The translations under genes and the position numbers were made by a program. Under the pieces are notes generated by a model. The model had not been told where the DNA came from, did not search any database, and saw only the letters and a list, made by a program, of their open reading frames with translations. A stretch of DNA of 64,000 bases from Paenibacillus auburnensis (GTDB lineage: Bacteria; Bacillota; Bacilli; Paenibacillales; Paenibacillaceae): NCBI RefSeq assembly GCF_927798115.1, contig NZ_CAKMMG010000002.1, positions 248,001 through 312,000 of the forward strand. Reading direction: 5' to 3'. The first letter of the stretch is position 1. Every line of letters starts with the position of its first letter. This document shows, in pieces, positions 53,468 to 62,490 of the stretch.

Positions 53468-54484
53468 TTAAAAACTCGTCGCGATTCCCATTCCGGCATC
53501 CTGTATCCGGCGGAAACGGATACGGATCAGCCGCAGGCGTTCATAATACAAATCCAGCCCCTCTGCCGGCGAGAAATTCTCCCCGTAAGCTTTATAAAGC
53601 GCTGGCTTCAGATACGAATCACCCATCAGCTCATAGGCAGTCCAAATGCGGTTCTGCTCCTCCGCCGTAACCTCCCTTAGCTCAAGCTCGATCAGCTTCT
53701 CCACTGAATATCCCTCCTTCTCCAGCTCTTCAACAGATTCGAGCACTTCGCGGCGGCTGACTCCGCTGGATACCTTCAGCTGCTCCATATCCAGGCCGTT
53801 CTCAATGCCCTGAAGCAGGATCCGCCGAAGCCGCAAACGTTCCAGCTGCTTCTTATATTTGATCTCTTTCTGCTTAAAGAGCCAAGAAGAGAATTCCTCA
53901 TCATCCACCGCTTCAAACACCCAATTCAGCGGATAATTGTGCTCCCGGGGTACAGCAGAGGTGATATTCAGCCAATCCCCACCATGCTGTGAAGCCTTTC
54001 CTTCCCCGACACCAGGGATTTGCAGCAGCTCCTCAGGCGTGCGGGGCAGGTAGGCGCTGAGCATACGCAGCAGACGGTTACTGGCGAGAATATACGGCGC
54101 TTTCCGTTCGCTAGATGCCTTACCCCGGCGCCAAGCACACAGTTCCTCATAGACAGCCTCATTGCCGTGATGTTCACTGTAATACTGCAGCTGCAGCTGC
54201 TCACGGCTGCGCTGGGCCAGATTCTCCTCGTCATGAAACACACCGTCAATCAGCGGACGGTAACCGGCACCCATCTTCACCGCCAGCTCATGCCTGTAGA
54301 CGCAGAGCATTTCATTCCACGAGCCGCCCTCATACCAGATATGCTCATCTGTTTCAAGATTGCCCGCGAAATCCTTCCAGCCCAGGCGCCATACTCCCTC
54401 CTCCTCGCCAATCCAAAGCTGGGCAAAAATCTCCTGTTCTACTCCAGATATTCTGGATAACCGGTTCATAAATACAATCTGCAT
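53468..54484 (-). CDS. HRDC-domain protein with helix-turn-helix segments
   Basis: A 338-residue protein. An N-terminal beta-rich region (residues 1-95) precedes an HRDC domain at about residues 105-175 (EELCAWRRGKASSERKAPYILASN, then LPRTPEELLQIPGVGEGKAS), the nucleic-acid-binding module of RecQ and RNase D. The C-terminal third has helical segments resembling RQC-type winged helices (SGVSRREVLESVEELEKEG). No helicase or nuclease motif is present. The start at 54484 is preferred over the frame's upstream extension to 54592, which runs into the terminator. Probable DNA/RNA-binding role, otherwise unknown. Confidence 0.78.
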   Translation of the reverse strand: MQIVFMNRLSRISGVEQEIFAQLWIGEEEGVWRLGWKDFAGNLETDEHIWYEGGSWNEMLCVYRHELAVKMGAGYRPLIDGVFHDEENLAQRSREQLQLQYYSEHHGNEAVYEELCAWRRGKASSERKAPYILASNRLLRMLSAYLPRTPEELLQIPGVGEGKASQHGGDWLNITSAVPREHNYPLNWVFEAVDDEEFSSWLFKQKEIKYKKQLERLRLRRILLQGIENGLDMEQLKVSSGVSRREVLESVEELEKEGYSVEKLIELELREVTAEEQNRIWTAYELMGDSYLKPALYKAYGENFSPAEGLDLYYERLRLIRIRFRRIQDAGMGIATSF

Positions 54485-54589
54485 ATGAATCCCTACCTTC
54501 CTCGTCTTACAGCAAGCATGATCGCTGCGCCGGCCGGAGGCCACGGTGTAACCAGAGCCTCCACAGCTCCAATACATCTCCTGAACGCA

Positions 54590-54629
54590 CAAAAAGCACC
54601 TCTTTCACGATAATCGTGAAAGAGGTGCT
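54590..54629 (-). terminator. Intrinsic terminator after the fructokinase gene
   Basis: A perfect stem of about 15 bp, AGCACCTCTTTCACGA (54595-54610) with its complement ending at 54629, loop of 2-4 bases; TTTTTG follows on the minus strand. Confidence 0.88.
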
Positions 54630-54697
54630 TCCTCTGAATGCTATACTGTTGAATCCTACAATACCATAAATTTCCGTACAGTCAATCTCTTTTTATG

Positions 54698-55579
54698 CTA
54701 CGCTCTGGCGAGTGCCAGCTTGGCAAGACCCAGTGCTCCGGAAAGCCCGGCATTGTCGCCAAGCTGCGGCGGAACAATATAGCTGCCGATTTCTGCATTC
54801 AGTGCAGGATGCTGGACATACCCGCTGAGCAGCTCCTGCAGCTTGGTATGAATCAGGGGAAACAGCTGGCTCTGCTTCATAACACCGCCGCCCATAACGA
54901 TTCTTTGCGGAGACAGGATCAGTACATAGTTCATCAGTGCATGGGCCAGATAGTGGGCCTCCATCGCCCAGGCCGGATGATCCGCGGGGAGCTCGCCGGC
55001 AGGCTTACCCCAGCGGCTACCGATAGCCGGACCCGCAGCCAGGCCTTCCAGGCAATCCCCGTGATAAGGGCAGAAGCCGCCGTAGGTATCCTCGGGATGC
55101 CGGGGAACGAGAATATGCCCCATTTCCGGATGGGACAAGCCGTGAATCAGCTCTCCTCCGACAACCGCACCGGCTCCAATACCTGTTCCGACAGTAATAT
55201 ATAGACAACTGTCCAGTCCTTGCGCAGCGCCCCACGTATATTCACCCAACGCAGCACCGTTCACATCCGTATCGAAACCAACCGGCACCTGAAATTGTCC
55301 GGAAACAGCGCCAACAAGATTATACCCTCCCCAGTGGGGTTTAGGTGTAGTGGTGATGTGTCCGTAGGTGGGGCTGCCAAGCACCGGATCAATCGGTCCG
55401 AACGAACCAATTCCGATCGCCTCTATATTCTTGCCGGTAAAATAGTCCAGCACCAGACTCATCGTCTCCTGCGGGGTTGTCGTAGGAAAGCTTACCCGCT
55501 CGATAATTGTACCGTCTTCATGCCCGACTCCACATACAAACTTTGTTCCCCCTGCTTCAATTGCTCCCAGTCTTCTCAC
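54698..55579 (-). CDS. scrK: ROK-family fructokinase
   Basis: A 293-residue ROK sugar kinase. IEAGGTKFVCGVG is the phosphate-binding start; IGIGSFGPID...SPTYGHITTTPKPHW is typical of bacterial fructokinases; the zinc site is in H(PED..)CPYHGDCLEGLA with YITVGTGIGAG before it and the catalytic Asp in FDTDVNGAALGE. It phosphorylates fructose (perhaps mannose) at C6. Starts at GTG 55579 with GGGAG 8-9 bases upstream. It lies near the phosphofructokinase but in its own transcription unit. Confidence 0.9.
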   Translation of the reverse strand: MRRLGAIEAGGTKFVCGVGHEDGTIIERVSFPTTTPQETMSLVLDYFTGKNIEAIGIGSFGPIDPVLGSPTYGHITTTPKPHWGGYNLVGAVSGQFQVPVGFDTDVNGAALGEYTWGAAQGLDSCLYITVGTGIGAGAVVGGELIHGLSHPEMGHILVPRHPEDTYGGFCPYHGDCLEGLAAGPAIGSRWGKPAGELPADHPAWAMEAHYLAHALMNYVLILSPQRIVMGGGVMKQSQLFPLIHTKLQELLSGYVQHPALNAEIGSYIVPPQLGDNAGLSGALGLAKLALARA

Positions 55580-55721
55580 TGCAGCAGTCTCCCTTCGTTA
55601 TGAGCGGCAAGCCGGATCACCGGCTTCTCCGTTATAATTCCGATAATAAAGCGCTCTACTGAAATAATTATACGTGGCTACTGTTCATATGACAAGCGGT
55701 TGACATACATCTCTTAAAAGC

Positions 55722-55771
55722 AAAAAAAGATACCGCCCCATACCCGGAATACCCGGGCAGACTGCTGTATC
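55722..55771 (-). terminator. Intrinsic terminator after the cobalamin operon
   Basis: GATAC/GTATC outer pairs (55729-55733 with 55767-55771) and an inner CCCGG/CCGGG hairpin; seven Ts follow on the minus strand (55722-55728). Confidence 0.72.
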
Positions 55772-55777
55772 CTTCAC

Positions 55778-57292
55778 TTAAAGTCTGTTTCCGCGCAAAT
55801 AGCTGCGGCATGCCGCCACCAGCCTTGCCGCCGCCGGCAGATAAGAGGCCAGATGAATATGCGTATAGGCGGCCATGACATTCCCCTGGTGATACCCCTC
55901 AGGATGAACGCCTCCCCTTCCCTTGGTCTCATAGGCATAGGACCGGGGTTCCCCTGCTTCGTAGCTCATCACGGAGTAATGAAATTCATGGCCGCGCAGG
56001 CGCTCTCCCTGCTTGAGCAGCAGGCTGTCCTGCAGCGCTGTAACCTCACGGTAGCCGAGTGCGGCACGGCGTTCCTGCATGACCGCATGGGCTGGTATTA
56101 CCCCCGCCATCTTATGCACAGCTCCGGCACGGTCGGTAAGTGTGCGGGCCAGCACCATATATCCACCGCATTCTGCATACAGCGGCATTCCCTGTCCTGC
56201 AGCAGCTCTAAGGCCGGCAAGAAAACTCTCATTGCCGGCAATTTCCGCAGCGAATTCCTCCGGAAAACCGCCGCCGAGGTAAATGCCGTCCGCCTCCGGC
56301 GGGATGCCGTCACCGCGTAGCGGGCTGAATTCAACCAGCCGCGCTCCGGCATGGGCTAACAGCTCCAGATTGTCGGCGTAGTAGAAATTAAATGCGGCAT
56401 CCCGGGCGACGGCGATGACCGGAGCCGGGTGCGGAAGCTTCCTGCCATCAGCAGCCGGGCCAGCCTGCACTTCCTCCGCTGCACACCCAGAAGTGGATGA
56501 AGCTACTATGCAGGAACAGTCCTTGTCAGCTGCACCAAGAGTCAGCGGATTCGCTGCCTGTGCAATGCCCAGCAGCATCTCCAGATCCGTACCCTCCGCC
56601 AGCAGATCGGCGGCGTGATCAAACAAGGGCTCCAGCTCCCCGCGCTCCACGGCGGGTAGCAGGCCCAGGTGCCGCTCCGGAATGTCCAGCCCGCCGTCCC
56701 GCGGCAGCCCGCCGATAACAGGGATTCCGCAGGCAGCTTCGATGGCCGTTTTGACCGTTCCGAAATGGCTGGCGCTTCCGCATCGGTTCACCATTACAGC
56801 GGCAATCCGCACACGCGGCTCCAGCTGCTGAAAGCCAAGCACTACCGCCGCCGCACTGCGGCCCATGCTGCGCACATCCACTACAAGCAGAATGGGGCTA
56901 TCGGTGAGAAGCGCAATCTCGGCAGTAGACCCGGTCAGCGCTGCTGCTTCTTTACCGTCATAAAGCCCCATAACCCCTTCAATCACCGAGAGCTCAGCAT
57001 TCTCGGAGGAACGCAGGAAATATTCCAGCAGGTAGCTGTCCGGGGTCATCCAGGAATCAAGATTGCGGGCAGGATAGCCCGTTACGGCAGCATGATAGGC
57101 CGAATCAATATAATCCGGGCCGCATTTGAAGCCCTGCACCTTCAGCCCGCGCCGGGCAAAAGCCCGCATCAGCCCCAGTGTCACCGTCGTTTTGCCCGAA
57201 CCGCTGCCGGTGCCGGCTACGATGAGGCGCGGACGGTGCTGCGACTGGCTCAGCTGTTTCCTAAGGTTATCGTTCTCTTCCTTTTCATCCAT
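55778..57292 (-). CDS. cbiA: Cobyrinate a,c-diamide synthase
   Basis: A 504-residue two-domain enzyme: an N-terminal DTB-synthetase-like ATPase (P-loop GTGSGSGKTT, KCGPDYIDSAYH, VIEGVMGLYDG) and a C-terminal class I glutamine amidotransferase-like domain with Cys in LYAECGGYMVL and His in the GYHQGNVMAAYTHIH tail. It amidates the a and c side chains of cobyrinate with glutamine. Last gene of the eight-gene operon, followed by a terminator; GGAGGGG precedes the ATG. A longer Ala/Ser-rich insertion near residues 245-285 separates the domains. Confidence 0.94.
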   Translation of the reverse strand: MDEKEENDNLRKQLSQSQHRPRLIVAGTGSGSGKTTVTLGLMRAFARRGLKVQGFKCGPDYIDSAYHAAVTGYPARNLDSWMTPDSYLLEYFLRSSENAELSVIEGVMGLYDGKEAAALTGSTAEIALLTDSPILLVVDVRSMGRSAAAVVLGFQQLEPRVRIAAVMVNRCGSASHFGTVKTAIEAACGIPVIGGLPRDGGLDIPERHLGLLPAVERGELEPLFDHAADLLAEGTDLEMLLGIAQAANPLTLGAADKDCSCIVASSTSGCAAEEVQAGPAADGRKLPHPAPVIAVARDAAFNFYYADNLELLAHAGARLVEFSPLRGDGIPPEADGIYLGGGFPEEFAAEIAGNESFLAGLRAAAGQGMPLYAECGGYMVLARTLTDRAGAVHKMAGVIPAHAVMQERRAALGYREVTALQDSLLLKQGERLRGHEFHYSVMSYEAGEPRSYAYETKGRGGVHPEGYHQGNVMAAYTHIHLASYLPAAARLVAACRSYLRGNRL

Positions 57293-57339
57293 CCGCCTTC
57301 CCCTCCGATCCCAAAATTCGCATTACCGCTATATCCGGC

Positions 57340-58434
57340 TTATCCGGTATAAGTTACCCTGGCTACGGCAATCGTTACATTGCCGCTTTTTTTCTTGGGC
57401 AACAGCAGCTGACCGCTGCCGGAAGACAGCAATACTGCCGGTTCACAGACGCCATATGCACCGGTCGCCTTGAAAACAATCTCCGAAGGACAGTCCAGCG
57501 GCACGGAGTTCAGCTGCTCCGGAGAATACAGACTGAGCTCCCAGCCATATTTCCCGCATAGCGCAAGGAGTCCTGCTTCATCACCTTTAATAGCGGCGGT
57601 TGCGGCATTCCGGACGCTTAAAAGAGACAGCCCCAGCTCAGCCAGGGTTTCCATAACCACGGCTTCCAGCTCTGCTGCCGGTGTCCCGCGGTTGCAGCCG
57701 AGGCCGAGCACCAGGCTACGGGGCCGGTACACGGCGGTCCGTTCTCCAAGCGCCGCGACTTCCTCCGGCTTCAGCAGGCGGTCGGTTACAACAATTGCCG
57801 CGCTGCGGGGCACCTGCAGCAGCTCCAGCATGTCCGCGCAGAGCTGGATATGATCCGGCAGCACAGCTCCTGCCGGAAGCCAGTCCCGCTCGCCGCTCTC
57901 CTGCAGGAAGGCTACCGGCTCACCGTTGACGATAGCCGCGCTGACACTTTTCATCGGGGCGAAGCTATCCGCCCGCCAGCCGAATTCGCGGCCCAGCAGA
58001 TCTGCGGCGAAGGTGCCCTGCACATCCGAAGCTGTAGTAATCACGGGACGGCTCTGAAGCAGTTCGGCTATTTGCAGCGTCAGCCTGTTCGCCCCGCCCA
58101 GATGGCCGGACAGCACACTGATGACATGTTCTCCGCCCTCATCAATGACGATGACCGCAGGATCGGTTTTTTTGTCCTCCAGAAGCGGTGCGATCAGCCG
58201 GACGGCCGCGCCGAGCGAGAAGAACAGAATAACCGCCTCATACCGCCGGAAGAGATTCGGCAGCAGCTCTTTGACAGAACCGGCAAAAATCCGGCGTTCA
58301 CCAGGAATCTCTTCCAGCTCCCCGCTGTATTTCGCATAGCAATACACCTCAGTATCTGCGAGCAGCCCGCCCAGCTTCAGGGCCAATTCGATTCCGTTTC
58401 GCGTAATGGCTACAGCCGCAACCTTCCTAACCAT
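57340..58434 (-). CDS. cbiG: Cobalt-precorrin-5A hydrolase
   Basis: A 364-residue CbiG protein that opens the delta-lactone of cobalt-precorrin-5A, releasing acetaldehyde; this step is specific to the anaerobic, early-cobalt route. VILFFSLGAAVRLIAPLLEDKKTDPAVIVIDE (given by its position, residues ~67-100), SVLSGHLGGAN and the C-terminal LGLGCNRGT and TGAYGVCEPAVL segments are characteristic. The ATG at 58434 overlaps the cbiF stop by 8 bases with GGAGGGG upstream; the frame upstream of it is inside cbiF. Confidence 0.92.
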   Translation of the reverse strand: MVRKVAAVAITRNGIELALKLGGLLADTEVYCYAKYSGELEEIPGERRIFAGSVKELLPNLFRRYEAVILFFSLGAAVRLIAPLLEDKKTDPAVIVIDEGGEHVISVLSGHLGGANRLTLQIAELLQSRPVITTASDVQGTFAADLLGREFGWRADSFAPMKSVSAAIVNGEPVAFLQESGERDWLPAGAVLPDHIQLCADMLELLQVPRSAAIVVTDRLLKPEEVAALGERTAVYRPRSLVLGLGCNRGTPAAELEAVVMETLAELGLSLLSVRNAATAAIKGDEAGLLALCGKYGWELSLYSPEQLNSVPLDCPSEIVFKATGAYGVCEPAVLLSSGSGQLLLPKKKSGNVTIAVARVTYTG

Positions 58435-59230
58435 GCTGGCTGGTCCCCTCCCGGAACCCATGGGTGAAGGTCTTATCGTAAAGCTTCGAGCGGGGCGCAC
58501 CATGGTCAACCAGCTGCGGATCCAGTGCCCGTCCGGCCAGAATCATCGCATGCATCGTAATCCCGGCTTCCTGCAAGTCTCCCTCCAGCCGCTCCACCGT
58601 CGTCCGCAGAATCTGCTGATCCGGCCAGGTAGCCCGCTTAACGACAGCCACAGGTGTATCGGGGCTCCAGCCGGCGGCGAGAAATTCGCCGGCGACATGC
58701 CCGGCCAGCGATGCACTGAGAAAAAGCGCCACCGTGCAGTGGTGCTCGGCAAGCCGCCGCAGCTGCTCGCGTTCCGGTACCGGTGTGCGCCCTTCGGCAC
58801 GGGTAAGGATCACCGTCTGCGTCAGTTCCGGCACCGTCAGCTCCGCACCCAGTGCCGCTGCCGAAGCGAAGACGGAGCTGACGCCCGGAACGATCTCATA
58901 GCTGACGCCGCACAGTTTCAGAAGCGACATCTGTTCAAGGATCGCCCCGTACATGGAGGGATCACCAGTGTGCACGCGGGCGACACTTTTCCCGGCCTGG
59001 ACAGCCTGCACCATCAGCTCCACCTGCCGCTCTAGGTCCATGCCCGAGCTTTGCAGCACTTCAGCCCCGTCCTTGGCACTGTGAATCAGCGCTTCGCTTA
59101 CCAGGGAATCCGCATAGAGCACAAGATCCGCCGAACGCAGAATCCGGCTGCCCTTGACGGTAATCAACTCCGGGTCGCCGGGTCCAGCACCGACGATGTA
59201 TACTTTTGGCTCCAGCAGCAGGTCCGTCAT
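58427..59230 (-). CDS. cbiF: Cobalt-precorrin-4 C11-methyltransferase
   Basis: A 267-residue SAM-dependent tetrapyrrole methylase (CobM/CbiF). VYIVGAGPGDPELITVKG, LYADSLV, ARVHTGDPSMYGAILEQM and VPGVSSVFASAAALGAELT are the class motifs, with the CbiF-specific LVSEALIHSAK segment. It methylates C11 in the corrin ring. ATG at 59230 overlaps the cbiL stop by 4 bases (ATGA); the frame extends upstream to 59296 within cbiL. Confidence 0.94.
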   Translation of the reverse strand: MTDLLLEPKVYIVGAGPGDPELITVKGSRILRSADLVLYADSLVSEALIHSAKDGAEVLQSSGMDLERQVELMVQAVQAGKSVARVHTGDPSMYGAILEQMSLLKLCGVSYEIVPGVSSVFASAAALGAELTVPELTQTVILTRAEGRTPVPEREQLRRLAEHHCTVALFLSASLAGHVAGEFLAAGWSPDTPVAVVKRATWPDQQILRTTVERLEGDLQEAGITMHAMILAGRALDPQLVDHGAPRSKLYDKTFTHGFREGTSQHG

Positions 59231-60084
59231 TTGCTCACCACCATCAGGCTCAAATACTCCAGTTCCGTACCGCGCAGCTTGCGGGCATCCCGCCATACCG
59301 TTTCATACGGTGAAGTCACTTTGGTGACAACCGAGGCTTTACCGCCCAGGCCTAATTCGTCCAGTACATCCAGCACGGTATCCAGTACCTTCGCTACTTT
59401 AAGGAAAACGATGGTGTCGTGATGGAGCAGCGCCTCCTTCAGCGCCTCACGGTCTTCGGTGGCAGGAATAATGCCTACCCGCTGGTTGCCGTCGGCAAGC
59501 GGCTGTTCGAGCGCAGCGGCTGCACCCAGCACCGAAGAGATTCCCGGAACGGACACAACCGGCACCCCGGGATGAAGCTCCTGCATCAGCCGGGCCAAAT
59601 GGATAAACGTGCTGTACAGGTTAGGATCACCCTCGGTCACAAAAGCAACATCATTCCCGTGACGCAGCTCATTCCAGCACAGCTCAACTGTCCAGCGCCA
59701 CCCGTTCTCCAGCTGCACCGGATCCTTGGTCATCGGGAAGACGAGGCCCAGCATCGTTTTTTGCTCCGCATCCACATATATTTCCACGATTTCATGGGCG
59801 TAGGACTTGCCCCCTTTTTTGGCGGCGGGATACGCGATAACCGGACATTCCTTGAGCAGACGGCAAGCTTTGACTGTGATCAGCTCCGGATCGCCCGGGC
59901 CAACACCGACCCCATACAGCGTTCCGACTGCCAGCAGGGCAGGCTCATCCTCGGGAAGCAAATCTTCTTCAAAAAGCCTATATCCTGCGCTTGCCGTCTG
60001 CTCCATTGCCTCTATCCGTTGTGTCCCGGCTGAATTGTCCCCGCCTGCAAGCTGCGGCTGTGTCTCCTGCTCCATTGTGCTCAT
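59227..60084 (-). CDS. cbiL: Precorrin-2/cobalt-factor II C20-methyltransferase with N-terminal extension
   Basis: A 285-residue CobI/CbiL methylase: LYGVGVGPGDPELITVKACRLL, VIAYPAAKKGGKSYAHEIV, FVTEGDPNLYSTF and VPGISSVLGAAAALEQPL. In most relatives the LYGVGVGPGDP motif is within the first five residues; here about 55 Glu/Gln/Ala-rich residues precede it. The start is nevertheless well supported: AAAGGAGG stands 8 bases before the ATG at 60084. The extension looks disordered and has no recognised motif. It sits 25 bases after cbiET and overlaps cbiF by 4. Confidence 0.92.
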   Translation of the reverse strand: MSTMEQETQPQLAGGDNSAGTQRIEAMEQTASAGYRLFEEDLLPEDEPALLAVGTLYGVGVGPGDPELITVKACRLLKECPVIAYPAAKKGGKSYAHEIVEIYVDAEQKTMLGLVFPMTKDPVQLENGWRWTVELCWNELRHGNDVAFVTEGDPNLYSTFIHLARLMQELHPGVPVVSVPGISSVLGAAAALEQPLADGNQRVGIIPATEDREALKEALLHHDTIVFLKVAKVLDTVLDVLDELGLGGKASVVTKVTSPYETVWRDARKLRGTELEYLSLMVVSK

Positions 60085-60109
60085 CCACGCTTCCTCCTTT
60101 AATTTGAGT

Positions 60110-61339
60110 TTAGAAATCGGCCTTCGTCCCGCTAATGACATAGACGGGATTCATCCCTTCCAGCCGGGTCATGCCTAGAATCGGCTTGCCCCGAGAAGCC
60201 TGAAGGTGCGTAACCTCCGGATTCAGACCGGCCGCCCTCAGCGCCTCCATACTTCCATATAACGTCTCAATCGTGATCGCAGCAACGACAATCACTCCGC
60301 CCGGCCGCAGCCGTCCAGCCGATTGTGCAATAATATCGGCAAGCTCGCCGCCGCTGCCGCCAATGAATACAGCATCCGGATCGGGCAGCTTGTCCAGCCC
60401 CTCCGGCGCCTTGCTGTGAACAATCGTATAATCGGCGCGGAATTTCCGCCGGTTCGCCTCCATGTTCGGCAGATTAACCTGCTCTTTCTCCAATGCAAAA
60501 ATTTTACCAAGACGGGCAATCCGCGCACATTCCGCAGCAACCGCCCCGGAACCGGAGCCGATATCCCAGACTACCGCATTCTCCGCCAGATTCAGCTCGG
60601 ATAACACCAGAGCGCGTACTTCGCGCTTTGTGATCAGCCCCTTCTCCGGCTTCCGCTGCTTAAACGCTTCGTCCGGATAAGCAAACCCGCGCCGCACACC
60701 GGCAGTGCTTTCCGGCTTCCGGCGCAGAATCACTACATTCAGCGCTGCAAAGTCATGCCTGGCCATATCGTCCAGCTCCCAGAACCGGCAGACTTCTTCG
60801 GGACCGCCCAGCCGCTCACAAACAAAGGCTTCATATTCCAGCATGCCGAACTCCAGCAAGTAGGCGGCGATGACCGCCGGATTATTGACCGGATCGGTCA
60901 GCAGCGCCACCTTGTGTCTGCCGTCAATCCGCTGGGCCAGTCCTGTAATCGGCCGCCCGTGCAGACTGACAAGCTCCGCATCCTGCCAGCTGTCGCCAAG
61001 CCGGGCAAAAGCAAGCTGCACACTGCTGTAATGCGGAACCACCTCAACATGCTGCGGCCCGAACCGCCGGACCAGAAAGCCGGCTATTCCGTAAAAGAGC
61101 GGATCTCCGGAGGCAAGCACCACCGTCTGACGCTCTCTATAGAGCCCCTCCAGCTTGTCGGCAAAGGCCTCCAGTCCGCCCTGCAGGACGATTTTCTCCC
61201 CGCAGTACCGGCTGAAGAATGAAAGCTGCCGTTCTCCGCCAAACAGTACTTCGCTCTCCTGCACTCTGCTCAGGCTCTGCGGCGTCAATCCCCCGGCGCC
61301 GTCTTCACCAATGCCGATGATATATATTATTTTATCCAC
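60110..61339 (-). CDS. cbiET: CbiE-CbiT fusion, precorrin-6Y/7 C5,15-methyltransferase and decarboxylase
   Basis: A 409-residue fusion (CobL type). Residues 1-205 are the CbiE tetrapyrrole methylase (IIGIGEDGAGGL, VVLASGDPLFYGIAGFL, VVPHYSSVQLAFARLG); residues about 225-409 are CbiT, a Rossmann methylase with VVWDIGSGSGAVAAE, LEKEQVNLPNMEAN and DAVFIGGSGGEL. Together they methylate C5 and C15 and decarboxylate the C12 acetate. GTG start at 61339 overlaps the cbiD stop by 8 bases, GGAG 5 bases upstream. Confidence 0.93.
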   Translation of the reverse strand: MDKIIYIIGIGEDGAGGLTPQSLSRVQESEVLFGGERQLSFFSRYCGEKIVLQGGLEAFADKLEGLYRERQTVVLASGDPLFYGIAGFLVRRFGPQHVEVVPHYSSVQLAFARLGDSWQDAELVSLHGRPITGLAQRIDGRHKVALLTDPVNNPAVIAAYLLEFGMLEYEAFVCERLGGPEEVCRFWELDDMARHDFAALNVVILRRKPESTAGVRRGFAYPDEAFKQRKPEKGLITKREVRALVLSELNLAENAVVWDIGSGSGAVAAECARIARLGKIFALEKEQVNLPNMEANRRKFRADYTIVHSKAPEGLDKLPDPDAVFIGGSGGELADIIAQSAGRLRPGGVIVVAAITIETLYGSMEALRAAGLNPEVTHLQASRGKPILGMTRLEGMNPVYVISGTKADF

Positions 61340-62459
61340 GGATCTCCGCCCTCCCCAGCAGCCTGCCCTTCATCGTAATCAGCACCATCTCCACCGTCAT
61401 GCCTCCATTCACCTGCTTCAGACATTGGCTGCAGGCATGGCGGCACAGCTGTTCAAAAAACTCCAAATGCCCCGCCTCAGTCATCAGATCCACGACCTGA
61501 GAGGCGGTATTTGCGACTGCAACCTCCTGTACCAGTCGTTTATCAGCCCCTGCCTCAGCGGCAACGGCGGCGAGAAAGCCGAAGTCTACAGGCGCATTTT
61601 TGGAATGGATCAGCATCGCACCTTGCGCCACCTTGGAATATTTACCGGCCATGCCCACCAGCGTCACTTTCTGAAATCCGTAAGCTTTGGCATGGCCGAG
61701 TGAGAACCCTACATATTCACCCATTTGGATAAAAGCTTCCTCCGGGAGCTCATTGAACATCGCCTGCGCATGTTTTTCACTGCTGCCTCCGGTGGTCAAT
61801 ATCAAGTGGCCGTTCCCGGTAGCGGCGGCGACCGAAATCGCCTGTACAATGCTCGCCTGATAAGCTTCAGTAGAGAACGGAGTCACTACGCCGCGCGTAC
61901 CAAGAATGGAAATGCCACCCAGGATGCCGAGCCGCGGGTTGAGTGTCTTTCGGGCAATCGCTTCGCCTTCGGGTACACTGATAACAACACGCAGCCCGCG
62001 CGCTGCACCATGTTCCTCGAGCACCTCGGAGACAGCCTCCAAGATCATCCGCCGCGGTACCGGATTGATTGCCGCTTCGCCGACTGCCACCGGCAGGCCC
62101 GGTTTCGTTACCCGGCCGACGCCGCGTCCGCCGTCAATCTCGATCGAGGGGTGATCCAGCCAGCTCACCGTAGCTTCAATCCACGCCCCGTGTGTCGCAT
62201 CGGGGTCATCCCCGGCATCCTTAATTGTTGCGCAGGTCGCGCTAATGTCACCTTGACGTTTGAAGCCGGTCAATTCGAATCGGTGGTGGAATCCCGCTGG
62301 TAAATACAGCTCTACGCTATCCGGCGCTTCACCTGTTATGAGCAAGAGTGCCGCCCCTTTGGCTGCTGCCGCTGCACAGGCACCAGTCGTATAACCCCGG
62401 CGCATCGGACCCGGACTCCCAGCCGCTGCCTGCCCGTCCATTCCGTTCTCTCCGGTCAT
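61332..62459 (-). CDS. cbiD: Cobalt-precorrin-5B C1-methyltransferase
   Basis: A 375-residue CbiD protein, found only in the anaerobic cobalamin route. RRGYTTGACAAAAAKGAALLL, KDAGDDPDATHG, GGRGVGRVTKPGL, LGILGGISILGTRGVV and LVGMAGKYSKVAQG are signature segments. The ATG at 62459 has AAGGGAA 6 bases upstream; an ATG at 62441 with GGAGAG is also possible. Gap of 31 bases after cbiC. Confidence 0.94.
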   Translation of the reverse strand: MTGENGMDGQAAAGSPGPMRRGYTTGACAAAAAKGAALLLITGEAPDSVELYLPAGFHHRFELTGFKRQGDISATCATIKDAGDDPDATHGAWIEATVSWLDHPSIEIDGGRGVGRVTKPGLPVAVGEAAINPVPRRMILEAVSEVLEEHGAARGLRVVISVPEGEAIARKTLNPRLGILGGISILGTRGVVTPFSTEAYQASIVQAISVAAATGNGHLILTTGGSSEKHAQAMFNELPEEAFIQMGEYVGFSLGHAKAYGFQKVTLVGMAGKYSKVAQGAMLIHSKNAPVDFGFLAAVAAEAGADKRLVQEVAVANTASQVVDLMTEAGHLEFFEQLCRHACSQCLKQVNGGMTVEMVLITMKGRLLGRAEIRG

Positions 62460-62490
62460 GGCATTCCCTTCTTTGCCGATTAATAGGTTC

